Positions 19,468 to 29,551 of a DNA stretch of 64,000 bases are shown in pieces. Numbering within the stretch: position 1 is the first letter of the stretch; every line of letters begins with the position of its first letter. Both the position numbers and the translations under genes were made by a program. Source of the stretch: SHZL01 sp963784425 (lineage in GTDB: Bacteria > Pseudomonadota > Gammaproteobacteria > Xanthomonadales > SZUA-36); the NCBI GenBank assembly GCA_963784425.1, contig CAWARM010000018.1:68681-132680 (forward strand), given 5' to 3'. The notes beneath the pieces were generated by a model that was not told the DNA's origin, did no database searches, and saw nothing but the letters and a program-made list of their open reading frames with translations.

Positions 19468-21758
19468 ATGTCCGGACCAACTGATTTATTCAAGGAACTG
19501 CGCCGGCGCAATGTATTCAAGGTCGGCGCCGCCTACGCCATCGTCAGCTGGTTGATCCTGCAATTCGCGTCGACGACATTTCCGGCTCTGCAATTGCCCG
19601 GCTGGGCCTTCACCCTGGTAACCGTACTGATCTTCATTGGCTTCCCCTTCAGCCTGTTGTTCGCCTGGGCTTTTGAACTGACGCCTGAGGGCGTCAAACC
19701 CACCCGTAAAGTAGCTCCCGAAGCGTCGATCACTCCGCAAACCGGCCAGACATTGAACCGGGTCGTCATCGGTCTGCTGGCGCTGGCCGTGGTGGTGCTT
19801 GCTGCTGCGGGATTACTGGCGCGCTCCGGAAGCGCCGCCGGCAGACACCGCCGCGCAAGCGGCAGCGGAGGGTTCCGAGGTGACCAAACAGGCCCGCGGT
19901 TTCGGTTCCAGCTTCGGCCCCCGCGACGCCGGCTCCCGATCGCCACTCAATTGCCGTCCTGCCTTTTGCCAATCGCAGCCGCTCGGAAGACGATGCCTTC
20001 TTTGTTGACGGTGTGCACGATGACCTGCTCACACAACTCTCCAAAATTCACGCCTTGCGGGTTATCTCGCGGACCTCGGTTGAGAGCTATCGCAATACCG
20101 AAAAGCCCTTGCGAGTGATTGCTGCGGAGCTGGGCGTCGGCACAGTGATGGAGGGCAGCGTGCAGCGCGCCGGCGAGCGCATCCGCATCAACGTACAACT
20201 GATCGATGCCGCCACCGATGAGCACCTGTGGGCAGAAATCTACGATCGCGAATTGACGGCTGCGAACATTTTTGACATCCAGAGCGAAATCGCCACCGCC
20301 ATCGCCAAGGCATTGCAAGCCGAGCTGACCAGCGATGACGCACAGCGGCTGGCGGTGCAGCCCACCCAAAACCTCGCTGCCTATGAGGCCTACCTGCTGG
20401 GCCGGCAGCGATTTGCCAAGCGCACCGGCGCAGGAATGGTTGAAGCGGTGGGCTATTTTCAACAGGCCATAGCCCTGGACACGGATTTCGGTCTGGCCTA
20501 CGTCAGCCTTGCCGATGTCTACCAGGTGCAGGGGGACTGGGGCTTGATCACTCTCAAAGAGGCCAACGCCAAGTCCTTGCCGCTGGTGGAGAAAGCCCTG
20601 CAACTGGATGATCAGTCGGGCGAGGCTGTTACAACGCTGGCCAGCATTCGTGAATATTCCGGCGACTACGAAGGCGCGGGTCAGGCCTACCGGCGCGCGC
20701 TGGAGCTGGCGCCGAATTATCCCCAAGCCTCGTTCTGGTATGGGCTGTACCTGATGCAGTCCATGGGCCTGCCGTCCGAGGCTGTCCCGTTGTATGAACA
20801 TGCGCTGTCACTGGACCCTTTGTCGGGCATCGTAATGGCCAATCTTGCTGTAGCTCACATGGCGTTGGGTGATTTCGAAGCGGCCCGTGCGCTGAACCAG
20901 AAGTCCCTGGAAATCGACCCTTCGTTCACCTCGGCTCTGGGTAACGTGGGGGTGTTCGCCTGGACCGTGGAGGGTGACCTGGTCACAGCCGTCGACTATG
21001 TCCTGCAGGTTCATGCCGCTGATCCCGACGATCAAGGGTCTTACGCAAATAGCGTGGAGATATTCAGTGAGCTCGGCGACGACACCACCGCTGCATGCAT
21101 GCTGGAGGCAAGCGGTCTGCTTCAGGATGCGCCCTATTCCAGCGTTCAAAAAGCCTTGGTGGCTCTATATGCAGGTGATAGCATGGCCGCAGAATCAAAT
21201 GCCCGGAACGCGCTCGAGAACACCTGGATCCCGTTCCTCAAAGCCCTGCCTTTGGCCATCGTCCAGGCACAGCTTAAGCTTAATGGTCAGCCGGCCGAGG
21301 CCCTGGCCTTGTACCAAAAGCATTTTCCCGAGCTGCTGGAAACCCCGTTCAAGGAGCTTAATCTCAACAATTCCAAGGTGGCCATTGACTTCGCCAGCCT
21401 GATGCAGACCATGGGCCGGCAAGCCGAGGCGCAGCAATTGCTGGCTGGTGCAGAGAAGTACATCCAGGGCGCCCCGCGCCTGGGCGATTGGGGCTACGGG
21501 ATTGACGATGTCCGTATCCAGGTCTTAAGAGGCGAGAACGAAAAGGCGCTGGCCTCATTGCGCACAGCCGTGGATTCCGGCTGGCGCTATTACTGGCGTT
21601 ACTATCTCGAACACGACCCGATACTCGAACCGCTGCGCGGCGACCCCCGTTTCCAGGCCATCGTGCAGGAAATCCGCGCCGACATGGCCGCCCAACTCGC
21701 GCAGGTCAGAAGCAAGGGTTACGACCAGGGTATCTGCACCGTCCCCATTTCGCCCTAA
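19468..21758 (+). pseudogene. TolB-like/TPR membrane protein, interrupted by two frameshifts
   Basis: Three frames make one protein of about 762 residues. The 5' part (ATG 19468) has a cytoplasmic start (LFKELRRRNVFKVGAAYAIV) and three hydrophobic segments. The middle part reads DYWRAPEAPPADTAAQ and GFGSSFGP. The 3' part has the TolB-like domain (HSIAVLPFANRS, FFVDGVHDDLLTQLSKI, RVISRTS, GTVMEGSVQRAGERIRINVQL, IFDIQSEIA) and then about eight TPR repeats. Frame moves at GGG 19809-19811 and at the C-run 19918-19922; removing one base at each restores a continuous product, and total length is 3n+2. Such proteins are common, often many copies per genome, in environmental Gammaproteobacteria and are thought to be sensory or scaffolding; the role is unproven. 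Confidence 0.85.
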
Positions 21759-22339
21759 GGCAGACCTTCAAGCATTTTGGCGGCGGATTTTCCAACATCG
21801 TTGTCGGCACCCAATTGCACGGCTGTGGTCAGTGCCATGCGTGCCTGCTCGCTGTTGCCGAGTTGTTTGTTCACGAAGCCCAGCGTCAGCCAGATTCTCT
21901 GGTAGTTCGAATCCACGGTTACACCTTTGTTCAGAATATCCAGTGCTTCAGTTGACCTTCCCAGGTAGTGCAGCGTAATGCCGAGATTGTTATAGGTATC
22001 GACGTCTTTCTGGCCGGTTGCCAATAGCTGCTGATACAAATCCGCGGCCTGCTGGTATTCCTCCTTGGCGAAAAACTCATCGGCCTGGCGGGCCAGGACC
22101 GCCGGATCTCCGCTCTTCATCGCACCTGGGAGTACGGGGTCAAACTGTGTCAGCTCAGTCCCCACAGTCTCTATGGCGCGGTGCGGCCCTGCAGGTGAGG
22201 ACTGTCCGGCGATGGCTGGGGTGGCGCCGGCCTTGCCTGGATCCTGAATGTAATACTGGCGCGTAAAGGTGAAAATGGTTAGCCCGAAGATGACCTGGAA
22301 CAGGACCATCTGGATCCAGAATTTGGCACCGCTATTCAT
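21755..22339 (-). CDS. Membrane-anchored TPR protein
   Basis: A 194-residue product with one N-terminal transmembrane helix (FWIQMVLFQVIFGLTIFTF), a Pro/Ala/Ser linker and three to four TPR units from about residue 90 (YQQAADLYQQLLATGQ, TYNNLGITLHYLGRSTEALDIL, IWLTLGFVNKQLGNSEQAR). TPRs mediate protein contacts, so it probably works as an anchored adaptor. The stop overlaps the convergent TolB-TPR stop by 4 bp. No partner is implied by the neighbours. Confidence 0.75.
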   Translation of the reverse strand: MNSGAKFWIQMVLFQVIFGLTIFTFTRQYYIQDPGKAGATPAIAGQSSPAGPHRAIETVGTELTQFDPVLPGAMKSGDPAVLARQADEFFAKEEYQQAADLYQQLLATGQKDVDTYNNLGITLHYLGRSTEALDILNKGVTVDSNYQRIWLTLGFVNKQLGNSEQARMALTTAVQLGADNDVGKSAAKMLEGLP

Positions 22340-22447
22340 GCTGCTCTCCCGGGGTCACAACCAGCCGTGTCCCGTTTTGGCTCACTAAGTGTTTTCGCAA
22401 TTTGCTGCAGAACCCGTCCGGGTCTCTGCTTCGAAATAGATTGATAC

Positions 22448-23719
22448 TCATTCCAGCGCCTGATAGACGAGCGTGCTGAACTTCGCGTCGATGTCGGATT
22501 TGACCGGGCGGACCTGGGACATGAACACGCCGATCAGGTTCTCGCTCGGGTCGACCCAGTACGAGGTAAAAAACGCGCCACCCCAGGAATACGAGCCAAT
22601 CGAACCAAGCTCGCCTTTCTTCGCCAGATCGCCAATGACCGCAAAACCAAGCCCGAAATCGGGAGCCTGGTCTTCATTCATATCGGCCCGGGCGGTGTGC
22701 ATCAGTTCCACTGATTTGCGGCTTAAGATTCGCACACCGTCGAGTTCTCCCTCGTTCAGCAGCATTTGCAGGAGGCGTCCATAATCGTAGGCGGTGGAAG
22801 ATAGCCCGGCACCGCCCGAAAAGTAGGTTTTGGCGCCGGCAACAGGGTAAAGCGGATTATCGAGAATGATGTCGGATTCAGTTCCCTGCGATACGATCAG
22901 GCCCTTGTCATCTACGTCCGCATAAAGGGTAACCAGGCGGTCGGCCTTGTCCTGCGGTAAATAGAAATAGGTGTCGTGCATGCCCAGCGGCGCGAATATC
23001 TCCTCGGCAAAGACCTGATCCAGCGATTTACCACTGACCACTTCGATGAGGTAACCCAGCAGGTCGACACTGAGTCCATAGGCGAATTTCGAGCCCGGCT
23101 CGAACATCAGCGGTTGCTTGGCCAGAAGCTCCATCTGTGTAGCCAATTTGACGTCTTTGCTGGTCAATCCATCGATTACGCCCGCTTCGACGTAGGATTT
23201 CTGCACACTACTGGGAATAAACGGATAGCCCAAGCCGGAAGAGTGTGTGAGCAGATCAATGATCCTGATCGGCTTCGTTGCGGCGACGGTAGCCGACACG
23301 TTGCCATTGTCATCGACTTCGGACACTACCAGCATGTCGGCGAACCCGGGAATATATTTTGAAACCGGATCATTCAATTGGAAAAGGCCGCGCTCATACA
23401 GGATCATCGCCGCCACTGATGTGACTGCTTTGGTCATCGAAGCAATGCGAAATATGCTGTCGTTTTGCATTGGTGTTTGCGCATCGACATCGGCAAAACC
23501 GAAACTCTTGAAATACGCGATTTGGCCATTCCTGACCACCAGGGCAACCGCGCCCGGAATTTTGCCGTGCGCAATTTCAAGCTTGATCGCATCATCGATT
23601 CGCGCAAGCCGTTCCTGAACGAAACCTGCACCGCCCGCATCGCCTGATTCCGCAAATTGCGCCAAAGCAGCATTGCTCACAAGGAACAGCAGGCCCGCGA
23701 TAAAAGCCATCTTTTTCAT
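22448..23719 (-). CDS. Serine hydrolase of the beta-lactamase/esterase (class C-like) family
   Basis: A 423-residue exported serine hydrolase. The signal peptide (MKKMAFIAGLLFLVSNAALA) begins at ATG 23719, so the earlier ATG is not needed. The SxxK catalytic motif is in RIASMTKAVTSVAAMI, the YxN-type motif appears as YGLSVDLLG (Tyr kept, Asn replaced by Ser), and a C-terminal GGAFFTSYWVDP fits the third motif region. These features mark the EstB/penicillin-binding-like group of esterases and peptidases rather than a resistance enzyme. It diverges from the SnoaL-like gene. Confidence 0.85.
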   Translation of the reverse strand: MKKMAFIAGLLFLVSNAALAQFAESGDAGGAGFVQERLARIDDAIKLEIAHGKIPGAVALVVRNGQIAYFKSFGFADVDAQTPMQNDSIFRIASMTKAVTSVAAMILYERGLFQLNDPVSKYIPGFADMLVVSEVDDNGNVSATVAATKPIRIIDLLTHSSGLGYPFIPSSVQKSYVEAGVIDGLTSKDVKLATQMELLAKQPLMFEPGSKFAYGLSVDLLGYLIEVVSGKSLDQVFAEEIFAPLGMHDTYFYLPQDKADRLVTLYADVDDKGLIVSQGTESDIILDNPLYPVAGAKTYFSGGAGLSSTAYDYGRLLQMLLNEGELDGVRILSRKSVELMHTARADMNEDQAPDFGLGFAVIGDLAKKGELGSIGSYSWGGAFFTSYWVDPSENLIGVFMSQVRPVKSDIDAKFSTLVYQALE

Positions 23720-23856
23720 GGTGCTCTCCATTATCTGTTTTTGCCGGACCTATACTGCCTGCCACCTTAGAGGATAACTCTGTAATTGCCAACTGGCTGC
23801 AAGGTGTAAACTCAACGCTGGTTAATGGAGCAGCCCAGCCGGGGGGGAAGGAATTC

Positions 23857-24341
23857 ATGTCGAAGTCAAAGCACCTATTGCTTGCCAGTTTGATAGTGCT
23901 CATGGCGAACACCGTGGGCGCCCAGGAGGAGTCCAGCCCCGCGCAACTTCGCCAGCAGGTGGAAGACACCGAGCGGGCCTTTGCCGCGACCATGGCTGAT
24001 CGTGACTACGCAGCGTTCACGCAGTTCTTGTCCGATGAGGCGGTATTTTTTTCCGGGGACAAGCTGCGTTGCGCGGAAAGCAGGAAGTTGAAGCCGCATG
24101 GAAACCCTATTTCGACGGCGCGGAAGCACCGTTTGCCTGGGCGCCCCAAGGGGTTGAAGTATTGGATTCAGGCACCCTCGCGCTGAGTACCGGTCCGGTA
24201 TACGATCCTGGCGGAACGCTGGTTGGCACCTTCACGTCCATCTGGCGCCTCGAGGCGCCAGGCATTTGGCGCATCATTTTCGATAAAGGCAATGACGTCT
24301 GTGAGGGTCCAGTCCCGGAAGAAAAAGACCCGGAAGAATAG
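23857..24341 (+). pseudogene. SnoaL/DUF4440-like secreted protein, interrupted by one frameshift
   Basis: The 5' piece has a signal peptide (LLLASLIVLMANTVGA/QEE) followed by the start of an NTF2/SnoaL-like fold (VEDTERAFAATMADRDYAAF). The 3' piece in another frame carries LRGKQEVEAAWKPYF and FTSIWRLEAPGIWRIIFDKG, the usual second half of DUF4440-type proteins. Adding one G after AAG near 24062-24063 gives a continuous DKAALRGKQE, so this break is a one-base loss, unlike the others nearby, which are gains; the length is 3n+2. The joined product would have about 161 residues. Function unknown. Confidence 0.7.
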
Positions 24342-24350
24342 CTCCCCGGA

Positions 24351-24403
24351 AATCAGCTTCCCTGAATCAGCCCTCCCTGAAGCTGCCCTCAGGAATCAGC
24401 TTC
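24351..24403. repeat. Short imperfect tandem repeat, 14-15-bp units
   Basis: Units AATCAGCTTCCCTG (24351-24364), AATCAGCCCTCCCTG (24365-24379), a diverged AAGCTGCCCTCAGG (24380-24393) and a partial AATCAGCTTC (24394-24403) lie between the convergent SnoaL-like and M13 genes and just enter the M13 stop region. No hairpin with a T-run is visible, so a terminator role is not supported. Confidence 0.4.
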
Positions 24404-26421
24404 ACCAGACCTCGCAGAGGTCTGTGCCCTCCCGCACCATGGGGTCTCCGGCCTTGCACTGGAACGCTTCACGAAATGCCGGCAGATTCGATAGCGGGCC
24501 GTTCACCCGGTACTTCGCTATCGGGTGAGGGTCGCCCTGCACCATGGTGCGTTGTGTCTCGATGCGGATCTCGTCACCCCGAAACTGGCCCCAGGCGATG
24601 AAGAATTGCTGCTCGGGCGTGAAGCCGTCAATGGTCGGTTCAGGGCCCTTGCCGATTCGCGATTTCTGGTAGCCGAGGTAGGCGAGCTTCGCTCCGGCCA
24701 GATCACCAATGGATTCGCCAAGGACAAGTTTCCCATTGTGATGGATACCGGGTTCGATGAAGTAGCCCTCGAACTGGTCGACCACGCATTGTCCGCGTGC
24801 CTGGAAATTCTGCGTTGTCCTCGGGTGTCCACCAGTTGCGCAAGCGGCCCTGAGCATCAAACTGCGCTCCCTCGTCGTCGAATCCATGGCTGATCTCATG
24901 ACCAATCACCACGCCAATGGAGCCGTAGTTCACGGCATCGGCGGCGTTCACATCAAAGCCCGGCGGCTGGAGGATGCCGGCAGGGAACACGATCTCGTTC
25001 AGGTTGGGGTTGTAGTACGCATTCGAGGTGGGTGGAGTCATGCCCCAGCGCGCACGGTCCACCGGCTTGCCGACCTGGGCGAGTTCGTCGGCCACGTTCC
25101 AGCTGGAGGCCGCCTCAAAGTCATCCCACCAGGAAGCGCGGCTGACCACGACGCCGCGATAGTCTTTCCACTTATCCGGGTAGCCGATTTTCGGATTGAA
25201 CGTGGATAACTTTTCCAGCGCCTGTTGCTTGGTGGCCGCGCTCATCCACTCCAGGCCGTTGATGGTGTCCTGCATGGCCAGCAGGATGTTCTTGACCAGT
25301 TCCAGTACGCGCGCCTTGGCGGCTGGCGGGAAATACTTGTCCACATAGGCGCGTCCCAGCGCTTCTCCCAACTGCTTGTCAGTCGCTTCGGCACAGCGCT
25401 TCCAGCGGGGCTTCATCTCGGTTGCGCCGCTGAGGTACTTGCCGTAGAACTCGAAGTTTTGCTCGACGAATGGGTCCGAGAGCAGGTCAGCCTTGGCATT
25501 CAGCACCTGCCATTGCAGGTAGATTTGCCATTGTTCGGCCGGCGTTGATTTTAATTCCCTGTTCACTTGTTTGATGAAGGCGGGCTGGGTCACGTTGAGC
25601 GGAGCCAGCGGCATACCGGCGCCTTCGAAGTAGGCTGTCCAGTTGAAGTCCGGTGCGAGTTCAGTCAATTCGGCCAGGCTCATTGCGTGGTCTTGCTGCA
25701 CGGGATCGCGCAGCGCGACATTGTCCAGCGATGCTTCGGCGAGGCGCTTTTCAAATTCGAACACTGTGGCCGCGGATTGGTCAGCCTCGGCAGGCGACTG
25801 TCCCGCCAGCACGAACATCCTGGCCATGTGCACGTGATACTTGTCGCGCGCCTCAACGAATCGCTCATCGGGCTTAAGGTAATAGTCGCGGTCGGGCAAG
25901 CCCAGGCCACTGGCATCCACCTGCGCGATCATCAGGTTGGGGTCGTGCAGGTCCTGGGTTGAGTAAACGGCAAAAGGCACGGGGATGCCGAGCTTGTGCA
26001 GGTGGTCTATCGACTTCTGGATATCCGCGACGGTTTTGATGGCCTGCATTTCCTGCAGCAGGGGCAGCGCAGGCGTGACGCCAAGCTGGTTCACGCGGGA
26101 CTCGTCCATGCAGGCCGCGTAGAAATCGCCTGCAAGTTGCTCGGCGCTGCCGGCCGGCCAGTCCTGCCGTGCCGAGACTTCGGCCAGGATGTCGCGCACG
26201 TGTTCCTTGTTGATCTCACCGGATTCCCAGCGGCGGCTCCAGCGATCCATATAGTCCGGAATGGCGTGTTGCGCGCGCCAGTTGCCGTTGGCGTAATCAT
26301 AAAAGTCCGTGCACGCGGCGACGTCTGGATTCATATCCTCAAGAATGATGCCGCGTTCTGCCATAGCCGTGGCGGAGACAATACCCAGTGACAGGGCGAG
26401 GAAAATGCGGCGAATTGGCAT
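24402..26421 (-). pseudogene. M13-family (neprilysin-like) metallopeptidase, interrupted by one frameshift
   Basis: The joined product of about 672 residues is a secreted zinc endopeptidase of family M13. The 5' piece has a signal peptide (FLALSLGIVSATAMA/ERG), the CTDFYDYANGNW segment near the N-terminus, NAYYNPNLNEIVFPAGIL, and the zinc motif HEISH at residues 508-512 within VIGHEISHGFDDEGAQFD. The 3' piece supplies the third zinc ligand in LGESIGDLAGAKLAY and ends CEVW, the normal M13 C-terminus. An extra A in the AAA at 24805-24807 separates them; removing it gives NAEFQARGQCVVDQF. Length is 3n+1. All catalytic residues are intact across the join, which favours a sequence error or a very recent break. 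Confidence 0.85.
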
Positions 26422-26528
26422 GGCAATGCTACCTGCAGTCGAGGGTGGGTCACTATACCCAAATCGGGTACTGCTGGCGCGCGTGCCTGAAGTCATGATT
26501 CTGGGGTAATGACCCCGGCAAACAGGCA

Positions 26529-27806
26529 TTACTCCTCCCAGTCCTGGTCCAGGCGGCGCGCCGCCAGGAAGAAAAAAATCGCCGCAAAAATATAGCAGCT
26601 ACTGCCCGCCAGGATAGCGTAGCGCAGCGAGTCATCACCGAATTGCAGTCGCAGGCCATCAGACAAGGCGCCCATGGCGTAGATGCCAAGGCCGATACCC
26701 AGCAGGTTGATTATGAACAGGAACACTGCTGAGGCGGTGGCCCGCATATTGGGTTGGACCAGGCTTTGAATGGCAGAAAGCACCGGGCCCAGCCACACCA
26801 GGCCAAGCGCAGTGGGGACCAGCAGCAGACCCAGCGTCAAAGCCAGATTGGGCGACAGGATGGCCAGCGCGTACAAGGGCACGGTGGCAAGGAATGCCAT
26901 GGCCGGAATGCGCGCAAACTGGGCGCGGTCGCGGCGCCCGTAGCGATCGCCCAGCCAGCCCCCGGCCCACAGGCCGGCCAGCCCGCCGATCAGCAAGACT
27001 CCTCCATAAACCAGCGAGGCATGCAGCAGGGTCAGTTTGAAACTCCGCACAAAAAACGAGGGTAGCCAGAACATCGCACCATAGCCCATCATCGACGAAC
27101 AGGATGCCCCGGCCGCCAGGAGCCAGAAGCTGGATTTGCGCGACAGGGTAACAAGGATGGCCTTCAACCCGGGTGGCTTGCTGCCAACACGCGGGCGATC
27201 GAACTGGCCGCGTACGGGTTCCCTGATGGTCAGGCGGAACAGGGGCGCAAGAATCAAGCCGGCGGCGCCTACCAGGAAGAATGCCATGCGCCAGTTGACC
27301 AGGCTGGCGATTACCCCGCCGAACACGATGCCCAGTGCGGTGCCAATGGGCATGGCGAAGGAATACACGCTGAGCGCACGGGCCCGCTGCGCGGCGGGAA
27401 AGACATCCGCAATCAGTGAGTAGGCCGGGGCAACGCCGCCCGCTTCTCCCACCCCCACGCCCACGCGGCACAGAAACAGTTGCCAGAAGTTAGCCGCCAG
27501 GCCACATGCCGCGGTCATGAGGCTCCAGGTGGCCAGTGCCACGGTCATGATCCAGGTGCGGCTGAAACGGTCGGCCAGCAACGCGACGGGAATACCCAGG
27601 CCGGTATAGAACAGCGCAAAGGCCAGGCCGCCCATCAGTCCCAGTTGCGTATCACTCAAGCCGAGGTCAGCCTTGATGGGCACAGCGAGGATGCCGATGA
27701 TCTGTCGATCGACAATATTCAGGGTGTACACCAGCACCAGAATGAACAGCACGTACGCGCGGTTGCTGCCAGTGCCAGAGTCATTTTCGAGGGTGCCGAT
27801 GGGCAT
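26529..27806 (-). CDS. MFS transporter, spinster-type
   Basis: A 425-residue major facilitator with about 12 transmembrane helices. The VYTLNIVDRQIIGILAVPI first helix and the motif-A loop region (LGIPVALLADRFSRTW) place it in the spinster-like group often annotated as carriers for lipid-like or organic molecules. The ATG at 27806 (MPIGTLEND) is preferred over a TTG 18 bp upstream. It is separated by 107 bp from the M13 gene on the same strand. The substrate cannot be predicted. Confidence 0.85.
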   Translation of the reverse strand: MPIGTLENDSGTGSNRAYVLFILVLVYTLNIVDRQIIGILAVPIKADLGLSDTQLGLMGGLAFALFYTGLGIPVALLADRFSRTWIMTVALATWSLMTAACGLAANFWQLFLCRVGVGVGEAGGVAPAYSLIADVFPAAQRARALSVYSFAMPIGTALGIVFGGVIASLVNWRMAFFLVGAAGLILAPLFRLTIREPVRGQFDRPRVGSKPPGLKAILVTLSRKSSFWLLAAGASCSSMMGYGAMFWLPSFFVRSFKLTLLHASLVYGGVLLIGGLAGLWAGGWLGDRYGRRDRAQFARIPAMAFLATVPLYALAILSPNLALTLGLLLVPTALGLVWLGPVLSAIQSLVQPNMRATASAVFLFIINLLGIGLGIYAMGALSDGLRLQFGDDSLRYAILAGSSCYIFAAIFFFLAARRLDQDWEE

Positions 27807-27907
27807 GTTCTGTTCGCAGGACAATGTTGCCAGTTCAGGTTATGGTACAAGGGTTTTTGATCAGAGGCTCCCTGGCGTTTCTTTCAGCGGTTCATTAGAG
27901 TACGCGA

Positions 27908-29488
27908 GTGAAAAATATCCGATTTGGCAATTTCGCCGCGGGACGGACGGCGCTGACCCTTGCCGGCCTGGCATTACTGACCATGCTGGCGGTTTTCCTG
28001 GTGCCAGCCCGGGAGCTGCAAACCCCGGAAACGGGCATCGCCCAGACCGTTACCCCGCCAGCAGTTCAGGGCGCGGCCCCGGCCAGTCCCCCGGTGCCGC
28101 CGCTGGAAGGCGCGCAAAACCCTGCTCTAGAGGGCCAGGTTAATTCCCTGTGGGAGCTCAACGTGCCCGATGCGCGGGTCGAGTTGCTGCTGTCCGGGCT
28201 CACTTATCCGTGTGAATTCCAGTTTCTCAGCCCCAGGGAGGTCATCATTACCGAGATCTCCGGCAAGCTGAGCCGGTTTGACCTGGACACGAGGATACTG
28301 ACCCCGGTTTCCGGCGTGCCACATACCTCGGCAGGCATAGAGCAAACCGGCTTGCTGGACGTGGAACTCCACCCCGATTATGCCAACAACCACCGCATCT
28401 ACCTAAGCTACACAATTGCCGATGAGGCAACGGGAAAGTTCCACCTTACCGCAGTGGCGACGGCCATTCTGGAGGGAGACCAGCTGCATGATGTGCGACA
28501 GATCCTGGCCGCTGAACCCCTGAGCTGGTCGCCGTCGAATTTTGGCGGAGCCCTGGAGTTTGACGACCAGGGGTATCTTTACGTCGGCATCGGTGATCGT
28601 TCCGAACATAACTTCGCCCAGGACACGATGCGCCTGCAGGGAAAAATCCTGCGCCTGAATGACGATGGCTCCGTGCCGGCAGATAATCCGTTTGTGGGCG
28701 TCAAAGGGTATGACGCACGGATTTACGCACTCGGCGTGCGCAACCCGCAGGGCCTGCACTTCGACCCGGTGTCGCGGCGATTGTTTGAAGCCGAACATGG
28801 TCCGATGGGCGGGGACGAGGTTAATATCATCCGCGCCGGAGCAAATTATGGCTGGCCCGTCATCAGCTATGGCAAGAATTACCCGGACATCGGTGTGGGC
28901 GAAGTCGGCGCAGCCGGGACGCACGCAAAAGGCATGGAACAGCCGTTGTTCTATTATCTGCCGTCCATCGCCGCATCACCCATTACCATGTACCGGGGCA
29001 GCATGTTCCCCGAGTGGGAGGGCGATTTGCTGGTCGGCGCCATGCGGCCCAGGAACATCAGCAAACTGGATCTGGATGGAGATGTCATTCGCTCCGAGTA
29101 CCCGATGCTGAGCGAACTTGACGATCGCGTGCGCGATATAAAGGTGGCAAACGATGGCTCCATTTACATCCTGTCGCAAAAGGGCACGTTGCACCGATTG
29201 TACCGGCCACCTTTCGTGGCCGTGGAAGAAATAGACAAGGGCAAATACATTTATGACGTGGTGTGCTCCGCCTGCCATGCCACGGGCTCGTATGGAGCCC
29301 CGAACCTGTCGGTTCTGAGTGATTGGAAAGGGATCGAAAACCAGCCGCTTGAACTCATTTACCAGCGCGCCATTGAAGGCTACAGGCAGATGCCGCCACG
29401 CGGCCTGTGCAGCACCTGCACGGACCGCCACGTGCAGCAGACGGTCGACTACATGCTGCAGCAAATCCGTGGCCTGAAGTCCGGGTGA
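27908..29488 (+). CDS. PQQ-dependent sugar dehydrogenase fused to a C-terminal cytochrome c domain
   Basis: A 526-residue periplasmic enzyme. An N-terminal membrane segment (near residues 15-34) is followed by a Pro/Ala linker and a soluble aldose-dehydrogenase-type beta propeller (LLDVELHPDYANN, GGALEFDDQGYLYVGIGDR, IYALGVRNPQGLHFDP, EHGPMGGDEVNIIRAGANYGWP). A small cytochrome c domain follows, with heme motif C453-S-A-C456-H457 and a likely Met ligand in GYRQMPPRG. The propeller would oxidise a sugar or similar alcohol with PQQ and pass electrons to the attached heme. No PQQ biosynthesis genes are present; the PqqD-like protein at 33135 belongs to another operon. The start is GTG at 27908. 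Confidence 0.85.
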   Translation: MKNIRFGNFAAGRTALTLAGLALLTMLAVFLVPARELQTPETGIAQTVTPPAVQGAAPASPPVPPLEGAQNPALEGQVNSLWELNVPDARVELLLSGLTYPCEFQFLSPREVIITEISGKLSRFDLDTRILTPVSGVPHTSAGIEQTGLLDVELHPDYANNHRIYLSYTIADEATGKFHLTAVATAILEGDQLHDVRQILAAEPLSWSPSNFGGALEFDDQGYLYVGIGDRSEHNFAQDTMRLQGKILRLNDDGSVPADNPFVGVKGYDARIYALGVRNPQGLHFDPVSRRLFEAEHGPMGGDEVNIIRAGANYGWPVISYGKNYPDIGVGEVGAAGTHAKGMEQPLFYYLPSIAASPITMYRGSMFPEWEGDLLVGAMRPRNISKLDLDGDVIRSEYPMLSELDDRVRDIKVANDGSIYILSQKGTLHRLYRPPFVAVEEIDKGKYIYDVVCSACHATGSYGAPNLSVLSDWKGIENQPLELIYQRAIEGYRQMPPRGLCSTCTDRHVQQTVDYMLQQIRGLKSG

Positions 29489-29551
29489 TTACGGGTACAG
29501 GATGAAACATGGCTGCGCACAAGAGCGACGGTTCTTCAAAAAATCCAGGGC

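Noticed and set aside
27859..27873. 15-bp match (GATCAGAGGCTCCCT) to the right end of the MITE-like element
   Set aside because: Matches of this length are expected by chance when 64 kb is compared with itself, and no second end lies nearby.
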